In this document: piece after piece, positions 8,632 to 17,703 of the stretch
How positions within the stretch are numbered: position 1 is the stretch's first letter
Layout of the letters: the number at the start of each line of letters is the position of its first letter
Assembly: GCA_031292515.1 (NCBI GenBank)
Contig: JARLGZ010000030.1
Span: 124,001 to 188,000, forward strand
Direction: 5' to 3'
DNA: 64,000 nt
Origin: Puia sp.
Lineage (GTDB): Bacteria; Bacteroidota; Bacteroidia; Chitinophagales; Chitinophagaceae
The notes under the pieces: model-generated
What the model saw: the letters and a program-made list of their open reading frames with translations, nothing else
Database searches by the model: none
What the model was told of the DNA's origin: nothing
Position numbers and translations under genes: made by a program

Positions 8632-11049
8632 TCAAAATCTGAATGACAAGACACCGCTGATTTGCCGGGGGGCTTGTGCTTCCCCGTTCGTATTCCAATA
8701 TTTTTGACTGGCGAGATTGTTTACCCGCAGTCCCACGCTGTATTTGGGCTGATCATAGGAGATCGTGGCCCGGAGGATGGCGTAGGATGGCAAAGGAACT
8801 TTGTTATACTGGTCCAAATAGGAATACATCATGCTCACAAAATTCATTCCGAATCCAAAGATAAGCCCTTTCAGCCTACCTCTCTGTATTTTGTAGCTTA
8901 TCCATTCGTTTATGGAGTTGCGCGGCGATTCCACCGGGCTTTTTCCTTTTAGCGAGGTATCCACCGTGACATATACGTTCTCATTATACCCATACCCCGC
9001 GACGAGGTTCAGTCCCGGAAGCGGGTTGGCAGTGAGTTCCACTTCAAATCCCTTGCTTCGCTGGGTTCCGTCCTGGATCGATGAGCCCTGGTGGGAAGGG
9101 TTCGGATCTGGCCGTACGATGTCTTTCAGGAGGATATCGTAATAGCTTACCGTGCTGCTCAACTTGCCGTCAAACAGGTCCAGTTTGACGCCTTCTTCCC
9201 ATTGATTGGCCTGCTGCGGTTTAAATGCGTGGTGAAAAAAATCGCTTCCCGATTGGTTTTGAAAGCCGTTCAGGTAATTGACAAACAGCGAAACGATGTT
9301 TTTTACAGGCTGATAAATCAGTCCGAATTTCGGCGAGACCGCATTTTGTTTGTAACCGTTTGGATCCGGAGCTGCAAAATGATCGAGGCGAACAGCGGCC
9401 ATGCCGATCAGGTTATCGGTAAAATTTATTACGTCGGTCGCATAGGCGGCCAGCGTATACTCGCTGCTCGAATAGTGAAGCAGGGTTGAGCCGGCAATCG
9501 TGCTGTTGATACTTTCAGAACTCATATTCGCCGTTCCGGGCTGCGTAAAGTTCAGGTTGTTGTCGTATACAAAATAGGCGTAAGGATAGGCAATCTTGTA
9601 AGAATAATAATCGAATCCCAGCAATAGCCTGTGTTTTATTGCACCTGTCTTGACCTGCCCGTTAAAGTTTTGCTGCAGGTCATAGGCTTCCACCCGGCCT
9701 GAACGGGTAGCCGACACGAGCCTGCTCAGGGTCGTGTCGCTGGTGAAATTCAAAAAGACGAGGTTATAGGCATCTCTCAGTTGCTGATTAAAGGCATAGA
9801 TCGTATGGGACACCCATTTGTCGGATAGCTTATAGTCCGCGCCGGCAAATACATTGACCGATCCGATATGGTCCCTGGTATCGTTGCCGATCAGGGAACT
9901 GTTATAAGGAATCCGGATATCCGAATATTTTGTGGCGGTAAGACTTTGGAAACCGAAGCCGGATTCGAACAGGGGGACGGAATTATTGCGGCCGGCTTCT
10001 ACATCGAGCGAAAGACTGAACCGGTCATTTACTTTATATAACAGGGAAGGAGCAATGATCCAGGAGTTTTGGGAACCGGCGTCCTGAAAGGACCCTTCGT
10101 CGTGGACGGCGGCGTTCACGCGTAGCAGGGCGGTTTTGGCCGTGTCGAGTGCTGTATTGATATCCATGGTAAAACGGCTCAATCCCCATTGACCCCCTGC
10201 GTAGCCGATTTCCCCGCCAAAATGGTCGTAGGGTTTCTTGGTCACCCGGTTGATGACTCCGCCGTAGGAAGAGATACTGGTTCCGAACAGGGTGGCGGAC
10301 GGGCCTTTCAATATCTCCAATCGTTCGATATTCACCGGATCGATGTTGTCAAAGATTTGACCCGTTGAAATACCGTTCCGCAACAGACCATATGCTTCGA
10401 AGCCCCGCATCATGATATAGACGGTCCGGTCCGGATTCTGCTGGACGGATCCTCCGGCTGTGTTTTGCAGAGCGCCCTGGATATCGGTCACCAGTTGATC
10501 TTTCATCAGTTCTTTGGTCACCACGGCGGTGACCTGTGGATTCTCGAGATCCTTCAATGGCATCTTTGCGACATAATCGCTTTCTTTTGAGGCGAATTTA
10601 TTGATCCTGTCCCCGGTGACGACGACCTCCTGGAGTTGTTTTGCCGTTAGGTTCAGACGCAGGTCGACCTCCGTCACGTAATTGCCTTTTATACTGATTG
10701 AACGGGAGACCGGGGAAGCACCGACCAGCGATATTTCGATTGTATAGTCGCCGTCCGGTACATTGCGGATCTCGAACAGGCCGTGCTCATCCGACACGGT
10801 CGTCTTTCGAAATGTCTTTGCCTGTACCAGCCGGACCGTCACATAGGCACCCGGTTTCTCATCGGAAGTGACGATTTTTCCCCTGACCGTTCCCGGTGTA
10901 TCCCGTGCGATGAGGGGAACGGTCGCGGATATATGAAAAGGGGCCGGGCTATTGGTGGCAGAAGCGGTTAACCCCAAAAAACAGAATAAGCAGGCGACAG
11001 TAAGACTGAACTTCCGGAACGAAATTCGCCTACCCATAAATTTTCTCAT
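8632..11049 (-). CDS. TonB-dependent siderophore receptor
   Basis: The 805-residue outer-membrane receptor has a signal peptide (LTVACLFCFLGLTASA), then a carboxypeptidase-regulatory-like beta-sandwich (residues about 50-130, GTVRGKIVTSDEKPGAYV). A plug domain follows (about 165-280) with VDPVNIERLEILKGPSATLFG-type sequence and GGVINRVTKKP, then a 22-strand barrel ending in FRF, the usual terminal aromatic. The plug consensus ERLEILKGP and short TonB-box-like region QLQEVVVTGDR fit the FhuA/FecA siderophore subclass more than SusC (no long SusC plug, no SusD partner). It should import a ferric chelate using TonB energy. The gene is divergent from zwf across a 123 bp spacer. Ligand identity is unknown. 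Confidence 0.9.
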   Translation of the reverse strand: MRKFMGRRISFRKFSLTVACLFCFLGLTASATNSPAPFHISATVPLIARDTPGTVRGKIVTSDEKPGAYVTVRLVQAKTFRKTTVSDEHGLFEIRNVPDGDYTIEISLVGASPVSRSISIKGNYVTEVDLRLNLTAKQLQEVVVTGDRINKFASKESDYVAKMPLKDLENPQVTAVVTKELMKDQLVTDIQGALQNTAGGSVQQNPDRTVYIMMRGFEAYGLLRNGISTGQIFDNIDPVNIERLEILKGPSATLFGTSISSYGGVINRVTKKPYDHFGGEIGYAGGQWGLSRFTMDINTALDTAKTALLRVNAAVHDEGSFQDAGSQNSWIIAPSLLYKVNDRFSLSLDVEAGRNNSVPLFESGFGFQSLTATKYSDIRIPYNSSLIGNDTRDHIGSVNVFAGADYKLSDKWVSHTIYAFNQQLRDAYNLVFLNFTSDTTLSRLVSATRSGRVEAYDLQQNFNGQVKTGAIKHRLLLGFDYYSYKIAYPYAYFVYDNNLNFTQPGTANMSSESINSTIAGSTLLHYSSSEYTLAAYATDVINFTDNLIGMAAVRLDHFAAPDPNGYKQNAVSPKFGLIYQPVKNIVSLFVNYLNGFQNQSGSDFFHHAFKPQQANQWEEGVKLDLFDGKLSSTVSYYDILLKDIVRPDPNPSHQGSSIQDGTQRSKGFEVELTANPLPGLNLVAGYGYNENVYVTVDTSLKGKSPVESPRNSINEWISYKIQRGRLKGLIFGFGMNFVSMMYSYLDQYNKVPLPSYAILRATISYDQPKYSVGLRVNNLASQKYWNTNGEAQAPRQISGVLSFRF

Positions 11050-11104
11050 GACCAGTTATTTGCGGCTAAGGTGTAAGTTAGGCAAAGATGCAAATAATTT
11101 AGGC

Positions 11105-11134
11105 ATTGCAGCCTCAAATAATTGGCTAAGTTTG
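11105..11134 (+). promoter_or_regulatory. Predicted promoter of zwf (Bacteroidota type)
   Basis: TAAGTTTG at 11127-11134 is an exact TAnnTTTG -7 element. ATTG at 11105-11108, 18 bp upstream, is a plausible weak -33 element (consensus TTTG). It would place the transcript start about 30 nt before the zwf ATG. Confidence 0.45.
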
Positions 11135-11172
11135 CTCACATAAATTTTGATCACTTAAACAATATCAAAGAT

Positions 11173-12720
11173 ATGAAACCAGGAAAAGTCCTCCCCGCTG
11201 CCATCACTATTTTCGGCGCAAAAGGAGACCTTACCCGGCGTAAGTTGATCCCGGCTCTTTATAATTTGTATACCGCGGATCACCTGCCCGCTCAATTCAT
11301 TATTTATTGCGTTGATTATCTTGCAGTTGATGAATCCGAATTCAAGAAAGAACTTCTTGAAGGGATCGACGAATTCAGTCGCAACGGGAAAGCCGACCGT
11401 AACAAATGGGAGGTGTTTGCCGCTCATATCAGCTATATTCAGGGCGACTTCGTAAAGGCCGAGACCTATGTCAGTCTGAAAAATAAGATAAAAAACTTCG
11501 AAGGCATCGTGCAGATACGGGGCGTTCGTATGTTCTACTTTGCCGTCGCCCCCCGTTTCATCGAAGTTATCGCCGATGCCTTATATGTCCGGAAACTTTG
11601 TAACCGTGACACGCTGGACCGTATCGTCGTCGAAAAACCATTCGGCTCGGATCTCGACTCGGCTAAAAAGCTAAACCGCTACCTGAACAAGCGGTTTAAA
11701 GAAAAACAGATCTACCATATCGACCACTATCTTGGTAAGGAAATGGTCCAGAATATCATGGCCTTCCGATTTGCCAACTATGTGTTCGAACCGCTTTGGA
11801 ATAAGAAGTACATCGACCACATCCAGATCAGTGTAGCCGAAGAAGTGAGCGTCGGTAAAAGAGGCGGTTATTATGACAGCAGTGGCGCCCTGCGCGATAT
11901 GATCCAGAACCACCTGTTCCAGCTGTTATGTATCATCGCCATGGACTGCCCCAGGGAATATGAAGCGGAGGCTATCCGGGATGCGAAGGTCAAAGTGCTG
12001 AAGAACGTCCGGCCTTTTACCAATCAGAGTGTCTTTAAAGATGTAGTACGCGGTCAGTATACCGCCGGTGTCATCAACGGAAAACCCCAGGTCGGGTATA
12101 AAGAAGAAGGCCAGGTCGCGAAAGACTCCGTTACGGAGACCTTCGTAGCGGCGAAGCTCTCTATCGATAGCGAACGCTGGAAAGGTGTCCCTTTCTTCCT
12201 GCGTACCGGCAAGTCGATGCCTCGCCAGTCTTCCGTCATCATGATCCAGTTTAAGGACTCACCCCATAAGATCTTCAAGGATGATATCATGCCCAATCAG
12301 CTTATCATCAGCATCCAGCCTGAACTGGAGATCGGCCTTATGTTCGAGGCAAAGGAACCCGGGCTGCATATGAAGCTGCTGCCGGTAGAAATGGACTTTA
12401 TGTACAAGGAGGAATATAAGCAGTCCCTGCCCGAAGCCTACGAAGCGCTGCTGCTCGACGTACTCGAAGGAGACGCCACCCAGTTCATGCGCGACGACCA
12501 GATCGAGGCTGCCTGGAAAGTAGTCATGCCCATCCTGGATGCCTGGAAAAAATCGCCCAAAAGACAGTTGATACCTTACGAGGCCGGCAGCTGGGGACCT
12601 AAGGCTTCCGATACGCTGCTGAAACCTTATGCCAAGGAATGGTTTCGTCTCCCTGTGAGGTTAGCCGATGATCAGGCTGCGAATTCCAATCTGGCTGCTC
12701 ACGCACCACAGGAGGGGTGA
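11173..12720 (+). CDS. zwf: Glucose-6-phosphate 1-dehydrogenase
   Basis: The enzyme oxidises glucose 6-phosphate to 6-phosphogluconolactone with NADP+ in the oxidative pentose phosphate pathway. From the ATG at 11173 the protein is 515 residues, the normal family length. The dinucleotide motif GAKGDL is at 15-20 and the substrate-binding/catalytic segment HIDHYLGKE is at 182-190 (His185 is the family's catalytic-dyad position). VEKPFGSDLDSAK and the C-terminal YEAGSWGPKASD are also conserved. An in-frame TTG at 11122 would add 17 residues without homology and lies just inside the predicted promoter, so it is rejected. The usual partner genes (pgl, gnd) are not adjacent; an FKBP isomerase follows after a heptamer repeat block. 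Confidence 0.97.
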   Translation: MKPGKVLPAAITIFGAKGDLTRRKLIPALYNLYTADHLPAQFIIYCVDYLAVDESEFKKELLEGIDEFSRNGKADRNKWEVFAAHISYIQGDFVKAETYVSLKNKIKNFEGIVQIRGVRMFYFAVAPRFIEVIADALYVRKLCNRDTLDRIVVEKPFGSDLDSAKKLNRYLNKRFKEKQIYHIDHYLGKEMVQNIMAFRFANYVFEPLWNKKYIDHIQISVAEEVSVGKRGGYYDSSGALRDMIQNHLFQLLCIIAMDCPREYEAEAIRDAKVKVLKNVRPFTNQSVFKDVVRGQYTAGVINGKPQVGYKEEGQVAKDSVTETFVAAKLSIDSERWKGVPFFLRTGKSMPRQSSVIMIQFKDSPHKIFKDDIMPNQLIISIQPELEIGLMFEAKEPGLHMKLLPVEMDFMYKEEYKQSLPEAYEALLLDVLEGDATQFMRDDQIEAAWKVVMPILDAWKKSPKRQLIPYEAGSWGPKASDTLLKPYAKEWFRLPVRLADDQAANSNLAAHAPQEG

Positions 12721-12776
12721 GTGGTCGGTGGTGAGTGGTGGGTAGTGAGTAGTCGGTAATGAGTAGTGAGTAGCGG
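12721..12776 (+). repeat. Heptanucleotide tandem repeat, eight units, block A
   Basis: Eight consecutive 7-bp units of the form GT(G/A)(G/A)T(C/G)(A/G) follow immediately after the zwf stop codon (GTGGTCG, GTGGTGA, GTGGTGG, GTAGTGA, GTAGTCG, GTAATGA, GTAGTGA, GTAGCGG). The same heptamer family recurs at 50501 and 59579. Confidence 0.8.
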
Positions 12777-12797
12777 GATAGATTGCGGTAAAGTTGG

Positions 12798-12805
12798 TAC
12801 TTTTG
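12798..12805 (+). promoter_or_regulatory. Predicted -7 element for the FKBP gene
   Basis: TACTTTTG matches TAnnTTTG exactly and lies 13 bp before the ATG at 12819, implying a very short leader. No convincing -33 element is visible because the heptamer repeats occupy that region. Confidence 0.35.
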
Positions 12806-12818
12806 TAAAAAATAGAAT

Positions 12819-13253
12819 ATGGGCATCGCAGATAAATTATTTCAAATGAAAAATGAAAAATCCTCTGCTAATCTGAAAGCAGGGCAGGATTTCCTGGCGG
12901 TCAACAAGGATAAGCCGGGTGTTGTCAGTCTGCCAAGCGGATTGCAATACGAAATCATCACGCAGGGCTCGGGGAAAAAACCGCTTGCCAGCAATAATGT
13001 CACCTGTCATTATCATGGCACCCTGATCGACGGGTCTGTATTTGACAGTTCCGTAAAACGGGGACAGCCTGCCACCTTCCCGCTGAGCGGGGTCATCAAG
13101 GGATGGACCGAGGGTTTGCAGCTGATGGCCGAGGGCAGCAAGTGGCGATTTTTTATACCTCCGCAACTCGGCTATGGCGACAGACAGGTAGGACCTCATA
13201 TCGGTCCCAACAGCACGCTGGTATTCGAGGTGGAGCTGCTAAAAGTGAACTAG
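12819..13253 (+). CDS. FKBP-type peptidyl-prolyl cis-trans isomerase
   Basis: This 144-residue protein has a short helical N-terminal extension and a single FKBP domain (about residues 40-144). Visible family residues include CHYHGTLIDGSVFDSS, the Trp at the pocket floor in GVIKGWTEGLQLM, and IPPQLGYGD followed by GPNSTLVFEVELL. It catalyses prolyl isomerisation to help protein folding. No signal peptide is apparent, so a cytoplasmic location is likely, unlike many Mip-type FKBPs. Closest in layout to FklB/FkpA-like short proteins. It stands alone between zwf and the PrsW-like gene. Confidence 0.93.
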   Translation: MGIADKLFQMKNEKSSANLKAGQDFLAVNKDKPGVVSLPSGLQYEIITQGSGKKPLASNNVTCHYHGTLIDGSVFDSSVKRGQPATFPLSGVIKGWTEGLQLMAEGSKWRFFIPPQLGYGDRQVGPHIGPNSTLVFEVELLKVN

Positions 13254-13316
13254 ACCATTTTTGGGGCAATCTCATGGTTTTGTGGCAATTTCTGTAAATT
13301 GGTCTAAAAGAATACT

Positions 13317-14369
13317 ATGCCCGAAAGCTCTGCTCCGCAACCCGGCGGGATCAAAGAAAGATTCTCCGATCTCATAGGGTTGGAAGAACTAAAGGATTTC
13401 AAACTGTCCGATATATTCTCCTCGGTCTTTAAGAAGCATACTGCCGAAGAAATGGAAGACCAGCTGATCACCGGCACCAGCCGTCATACTCCCGCGTTGG
13501 CGGAGATAGAGATCGGCTGGGCGCGGCCCTGGCTATTCGCGAGACTGCTGGGGGTGTCCGCGGTCCTGGCAGTCATCCTCTACATGGGGTTTGACTATTT
13601 CGGGAATTATAACCTGATCCCGGGGTTGATCTTTGTCGGTTCTTTCGCCGTTCCGATTTCTACGCTGATATTTTTCCTGGAAATGAATGTTCCGCGTAAT
13701 GTCTCTATTTTTACCATCACCCAACTCACTTTTGTCGGAGGGGTCGCTTCGCTGATCCTGGCGCTGATCTTCTACAGCCGCTTTGACTTTTTTACGACCT
13801 ATCTCGGTACTCCCGCGGCGGGGATCATAGAAGAATCCGCCAAATTACTGATCGTCGCCCTGCTGATGGGCAAGGCTGTCCGGTATCGCTGGTGTTTGAA
13901 CGGGTTGTTATTCGGAGCCGCCATCGGCACGGGATTCGGGGCCTTTGAAAGCGCGGGCTATGCCTTCAGGACCATGCTTGTCAGGGGCGTCGATGCGGGA
14001 GGCAGCAGCATTCTGCTTCGTGGCGTCGATGCGCCTTTTACGCATATCGTCTGGACGGCCAGTGCCTCGGCTGCTTTATGGCTTGTAAAAGGGGATCGGC
14101 CCTTCTCCTGGGAACAGTTAAAGGCGCCGGCTTTTTTACGCATATTTGTCTCCGTTGTACTCATCCATATGGTCTGGGACACCGGCTTCACGCTCGTGCC
14201 GCTGCCGCTCGTGACGGACCTGAAATTCGTGCTGCTTGGTCTTTTAAGCTGGGTAATCTGCCTGCGCCTGATACAGGCCGGTCTGAGACAATTGAACAAG
14301 GCGCGGCAGGAGGAGACTTTGCCATCCCTGCCTGCCCTCGATGCGAGCGGCAACGCGGCGACAGCGTGA
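13317..14369 (+). CDS. PrsW-family intramembrane metalloprotease
   Basis: The 350-residue polytopic protein has about eight membrane segments after a cytoplasmic N-terminal region of 75 residues. The PrsW/M82 motifs are present: EESAK beginning at Glu172-Glu173, GAAIGTGFGAFES, an HIVWTASASAAL segment, and HMVWDTGF near the C-terminus. These supply the Glu and His residues thought to bind the catalytic metal. In Bacillus subtilis PrsW cleaves an anti-sigma factor, but the substrate here is unknown and no anti-sigma gene is adjacent. A near-consensus -7 element (TAAATTGG at 13295) precedes the ATG. Confidence 0.85.
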   Translation: MPESSAPQPGGIKERFSDLIGLEELKDFKLSDIFSSVFKKHTAEEMEDQLITGTSRHTPALAEIEIGWARPWLFARLLGVSAVLAVILYMGFDYFGNYNLIPGLIFVGSFAVPISTLIFFLEMNVPRNVSIFTITQLTFVGGVASLILALIFYSRFDFFTTYLGTPAAGIIEESAKLLIVALLMGKAVRYRWCLNGLLFGAAIGTGFGAFESAGYAFRTMLVRGVDAGGSSILLRGVDAPFTHIVWTASASAALWLVKGDRPFSWEQLKAPAFLRIFVSVVLIHMVWDTGFTLVPLPLVTDLKFVLLGLLSWVICLRLIQAGLRQLNKARQEETLPSLPALDASGNAATA

Positions 14370-14467
14370 GGGAGGGGCAGGCTGAGGAGGCGTCAGGCAT
14401 GCGAAGACGGAGTTGGATGGGCTGCGGTGAGCCGGGTCGGACAATGCCGGACTTCTGTCACGGGGTC

Positions 14468-15661
14468 TCAGATGGCGGTTGCCAGTATTTTTCTTCCAAT
14501 CAGCAGGGTGATCAGGGCCAGCGCCGAGGTGGAAGCCATGATTGCGATCATGGGGTTGGCGGTCCCGTTGCTAAATACGCTTATGCCGACTGAGGCGAGG
14601 GCTCCTATGCCCATTTGCAGGGCTCCGAGCAGGGCGGAGGCCGTACCGGCATTTTTTGAGAAAGGCGCCAGGCAGAGTGCGGCGGCGTTCGGATTGGTGA
14701 ATCCCACGCTGCAGAGCAGCAGGAAGAGAAAGAAAATGGTATGGGGAAGGCCGTATCTGCCCATGACATTGCCGGCCAGGAAGGCAAAAGCGATCAGCAC
14801 CTGCGCCGAAAGGGCGACCCGTACGATCTGTTCGCTGCTATATTTTCTGAGGAGCAGGGTATTGAACTGGCTAAGCCCGATAAATCCTATGGAGAGGAAG
14901 GCAAATATCCATCCGTATACTTTTTTGTCTACATGAAAGATGTCCATAAACACCATCGGTGACGCGGACACATAGGCAAACAGGCTGGCAAAGGCGAGGG
15001 AACTGGTCATCGCATAGGTCAGGAACTGGGGGTCTTTGAACACGTTCCAGAAATTTTTTACGATGGGTCCCGGTTTTAAAGAGAAAGAACGGTCCGGCGG
15101 ATACGTTTCGGGCAGTCCTATGATGGTCAGCAGCATGATCAATACGGCCATGATCAGTAGGATAATAAAAACTGCCCGCCAGCCGAAAAGGCTGATGGTA
15201 TAGCTGCCTGCCGTAGGAGCGATCATCGGCGAGGCACCCACGACGAGCAGCAACAGGGAAAAGACTTTGGCGCTGTCTTTTGCCCCAAAGAGATCGCGTA
15301 CCATTGCCATCGAGCCGACTGCCGCGCCGCAACTTCCCACGGCTTGGGCGAACCGCAGGATAATCAGGCTATCGATACTGGTGGCCCGGAGACAGGCGGC
15401 AGAAGCCAGGATATAGAGGACCAGGCCGGCGTACAAGGGTTTTTTTCTGCCATATCTGTCCAGTAAGGGACCATACAGCAGCTGCCCTGCCGAAATGCCT
15501 ATAAAATAGCTGGACAGGGAAAGCGATACGGAAGCCACGGAGGTATGCAGGCTGTCGGCGATGTCCTGGAACCCCGGGAGGTACATGTCTATGGAAAAGG
15601 GCCCCAGCGCGGTCAGCAATCCCAAAATGACGACCAGCGAGAAATATCTTTGCGTTTTCAG
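14468..15661 (-). CDS. Bcr/CflA-family drug efflux MFS transporter, apparent CTG start
   Basis: This 12-helix proton antiporter belongs to the Bcr/CflA branch: GLLTALGPFSIDMYLPGF in helix 1, then GQLLYGPLLDRYGRKKPL (MFS motif A) and RFAQAVGSCGAAVGSMAMVRDLF. Such proteins export bicyclomycin, chloramphenicol or other small molecules. No ATG or GTG lies between the in-frame upstream stop and the conserved region. The first TTG (15625) would cut off the beginning of helix 1. An in-frame CTG at 15661 gives LKTQRYFSLVVILG, matching the expected MKT-type N-terminus and a full first helix (397 residues), so I extend to it. Start certainty is low; family certainty is high. The gene is divergent from the MBL-fold gene. 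Confidence 0.88.
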   Translation of the reverse strand: MKTQRYFSLVVILGLLTALGPFSIDMYLPGFQDIADSLHTSVASVSLSLSSYFIGISAGQLLYGPLLDRYGRKKPLYAGLVLYILASAACLRATSIDSLIILRFAQAVGSCGAAVGSMAMVRDLFGAKDSAKVFSLLLLVVGASPMIAPTAGSYTISLFGWRAVFIILLIMAVLIMLLTIIGLPETYPPDRSFSLKPGPIVKNFWNVFKDPQFLTYAMTSSLAFASLFAYVSASPMVFMDIFHVDKKVYGWIFAFLSIGFIGLSQFNTLLLRKYSSEQIVRVALSAQVLIAFAFLAGNVMGRYGLPHTIFFLFLLLCSVGFTNPNAAALCLAPFSKNAGTASALLGALQMGIGALASVGISVFSNGTANPMIAIMASTSALALITLLIGRKILATAI

Positions 15662-15723
15662 TGTATGATGAAATTTTCAAATTCGAAAATGTTGTTAGCC
15701 GGCCAGCACCTGCAATTTAAATG

Positions 15724-15731
15724 TAATTTTG
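15724..15731 (+). promoter_or_regulatory. Predicted -7 element for the MBL-fold hydrolase gene
   Basis: TAATTTTG matches the Bacteroidota TAnnTTTG element exactly and sits 15 bp upstream of the ATG at 15747. No strong -33 element is recognisable. Confidence 0.35.
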
Positions 15732-15746
15732 TCATAAATTGGGCTC

Positions 15747-16613
15747 ATGTCGCTGTTTATCGCCTCATTGAATTCGGGAAGCAACGGGAATTGTTACTAT
15801 GTCGGAGACGAGAAAGACGCCGTTCTCGTGGATGCGGGGATATCCTGCCGGGAGACCGAAATGCGTATGAAGCGTATGGGGTTGTCGATGAAAATGGTGA
15901 GGGCCATTTTTGTATCGCACGAACACACGGATCATATCAAAGGGCTTTCCATACTTGCAAAGAAATACCAGCTACCGGTCTTTATCACCCGTAATACGCT
16001 GCTTGGCGGACGCATTCCTTTACAGGAGCACCTGGTGGTGTCTTTCAGGCCCCACGATCCGGTGACCATCGGCGGGCTCAGTATCACCGCTTTCCCGAAA
16101 GCGCATGACGCGTCTGATCCTCATAGCTTTATTATCGAAGGCAGCGGGATGACGATCGGTGTGTTTACCGATATCGGGTTGGTTTGCGAACAGGTGATCC
16201 GGTATTTCAGCCAGTGTCATGCGGCTTTTCTGGAAGCCAACTATGATGCGGACATGCTCGATAAGGGCAAGTATCCCTATTATCTCAAGAACCGGATACG
16301 AGGCGGCCGGGGGCATCTCTCCAATATGCAGGCCCTGGAGCTTTTTCTGGCGCATAGGCCGTCTTATATGAGCCATCTGCTCTTATCTCATCTTTCGAAG
16401 GACAATAACAATCCCGAACTCGTGTCCGAATTGTTCAACCGGCATGCAGACGGAACAGAGATCGTCGTCGCCTCCCGTTATGGGGAGAGCGCCGTTTACC
16501 AGCTCCGGCCCGTCCTTGCCAGGATCCCGCTTGCCGTTTCTCATCCCCTCCCGCTGACGGAGGCCACTTCGATGACTAACCGCCCGGGGCTGCAGTACCG
16601 GCTGCCGTTTTAG
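15747..16613 (+). CDS. MBL-fold metallo-hydrolase, YycJ/WalJ-like
   Basis: This 288-residue protein has the beta-lactamase-fold zinc motif HEHTDH at 58-63, preceded by GSNGNCYYVGDEKDAVLVDAG, typical of the YycJ/WalJ branch. Family members are predicted DNA or phosphodiester hydrolases; in Gram-positives the gene is linked to cell-wall regulation. The core domain ends near residue 265, with an extra C-terminal tail of about 25 residues rich in Pro and Leu. Downstream His and Asp ligands (HDASDPHSF, HLLLSHLSKDNNNP) are also in place. It is probably monocistronic: the next genes are on the other strand. Confidence 0.88.
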   Translation: MSLFIASLNSGSNGNCYYVGDEKDAVLVDAGISCRETEMRMKRMGLSMKMVRAIFVSHEHTDHIKGLSILAKKYQLPVFITRNTLLGGRIPLQEHLVVSFRPHDPVTIGGLSITAFPKAHDASDPHSFIIEGSGMTIGVFTDIGLVCEQVIRYFSQCHAAFLEANYDADMLDKGKYPYYLKNRIRGGRGHLSNMQALELFLAHRPSYMSHLLLSHLSKDNNNPELVSELFNRHADGTEIVVASRYGESAVYQLRPVLARIPLAVSHPLPLTEATSMTNRPGLQYRLPF

Positions 16614-16677
16614 AAGGCTGAGACGGACGTATAGAGGGCAGCTGCCGTCCTTGTTTTGGGCACCCACTCCGATACGG

Positions 16678-17046
16678 CTAAATAACTTTAAAAGAAGAGA
16701 CTGTCAACGGATGACGCCCTCTTGTGATGGACTGATAAAGGGTGCGAAACAGTCCGGAAGGACAGGGATAATGGTTACCAGGATAGGGACGCCGGAAGAT
16801 CGCAGAGGCGCACTGGCCGTGATCGGGTGAGGTGGTGGCCGGCCCCCCTTCGATGCCGTACCAATTGATCCTCCTGCTGGCGTAGATGACCCCGGCGAGG
16901 ATCAGGAATAGCCCGATGCTGCCAATCAACAGGGCCGTATCTTCCAGCCGGATGAGCACAAATATGAATCCATAGAGAAGAGACAGTATAGCGGCAAAGA
17001 GCCGGCCGGTTTCCAGGATCTGAAATGTCCCCATTGTTTCCTTCAT
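16678..17046 (-). pseudogene. creD: Remnant of creD (inner membrane protein CreD, C-terminal fragment)
   Basis: Residues 8-65 of this 122-residue frame (LFAAILSLLYGFIFVLIRLEDTA-like segment followed by LLIGSIGLFLILAGVI and SRRINWYG) look like the last two membrane helices of CreD, a roughly 450-residue inner membrane protein. All upstream CreD sequence (large periplasmic part and earlier helices) is absent. After NWYG, where CreD normally ends within a few residues, the frame runs on for about 55 residues with no membrane or family character, as expected if the native stop was lost. I therefore call it a decayed fragment. An ATG at 17046 exists but may be fortuitous. Confidence 0.6.
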
Positions 17047-17091
17047 TTAAAAAGTAAATAAACAGAACCGGGAAATTCAAATTTATTTTTA

Positions 17092-17628
17092 TCAAAGTTC
17101 CTTCGCCTCGGGGAAGTCGATGGGGATTTTTGTGAGCCGGAAGACATAATTGGTGAAGCTCATGACGTTGATCAGGGCGAAGAGATCGATCAGGGCGGCT
17201 TCTTTATACCCCAGCGAATAGAAATCGTCCTGCAGGGCTTCGCTCACCTCTCCTTTGGATTCTATCACCGAATAAATGACCTGGTAAATCACCTCCCATT
17301 TTTTTTCCGGGAAGGTCCCCGCCCGTAACAATAAGGTCTCTTCTTCCTTCCAGCCATTTTTTATGGCTGATTGGGTGTGGGAGGCGAGGCAGTACCTGCA
17401 TCCGTTCAGTTGAGAGACGATCAGGTATACCGCCTCTCTTTCACGGGAATGAAAACTGCCCCTGGCTTGCTGTGCGGTATATTGCGTGTAAGCGCTCAGC
17501 GCGTTGGCGGAGTAGCCTATCGTCGCGTAGAGGTTCGGCATCTTCCCCATTGCCTTTTGAAACTGCTCGAAAATGGGCTTTGCTTCTTTGCCGACCTCGT
17601 CGATGGTGGGAACAGGAAATGGTCTCAT
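17092..17628 (-). CDS. Carboxymuconolactone decarboxylase/AhpD-like peroxidase-related protein
   Basis: The 178-residue all-helical protein carries the AhpD-type redox motif CRYCLASH (a CxxC with downstream His) inside YLIVSQLNGCRYCLASHTQSA. AhpD-like proteins reduce peroxides or regenerate peroxiredoxin through this disulfide. The arrangement of helices and total length fit the peroxidase-related (alkylhydroperoxidase-like) subfamily. Its stop lies 45 bp before the creD remnant's ATG on the same strand. No peroxiredoxin gene is nearby. Cytoplasmic, no signal. Confidence 0.88.
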   Translation of the reverse strand: MRPFPVPTIDEVGKEAKPIFEQFQKAMGKMPNLYATIGYSANALSAYTQYTAQQARGSFHSREREAVYLIVSQLNGCRYCLASHTQSAIKNGWKEEETLLLRAGTFPEKKWEVIYQVIYSVIESKGEVSEALQDDFYSLGYKEAALIDLFALINVMSFTNYVFRLTKIPIDFPEAKEL

Positions 17629-17703
17629 AAAAATAAAAATAAAATTAAAATGGTGGAATAGCAGGAATTCATCCCAAAGATATCAACCAAAGGAAATAGT
17701 ATG

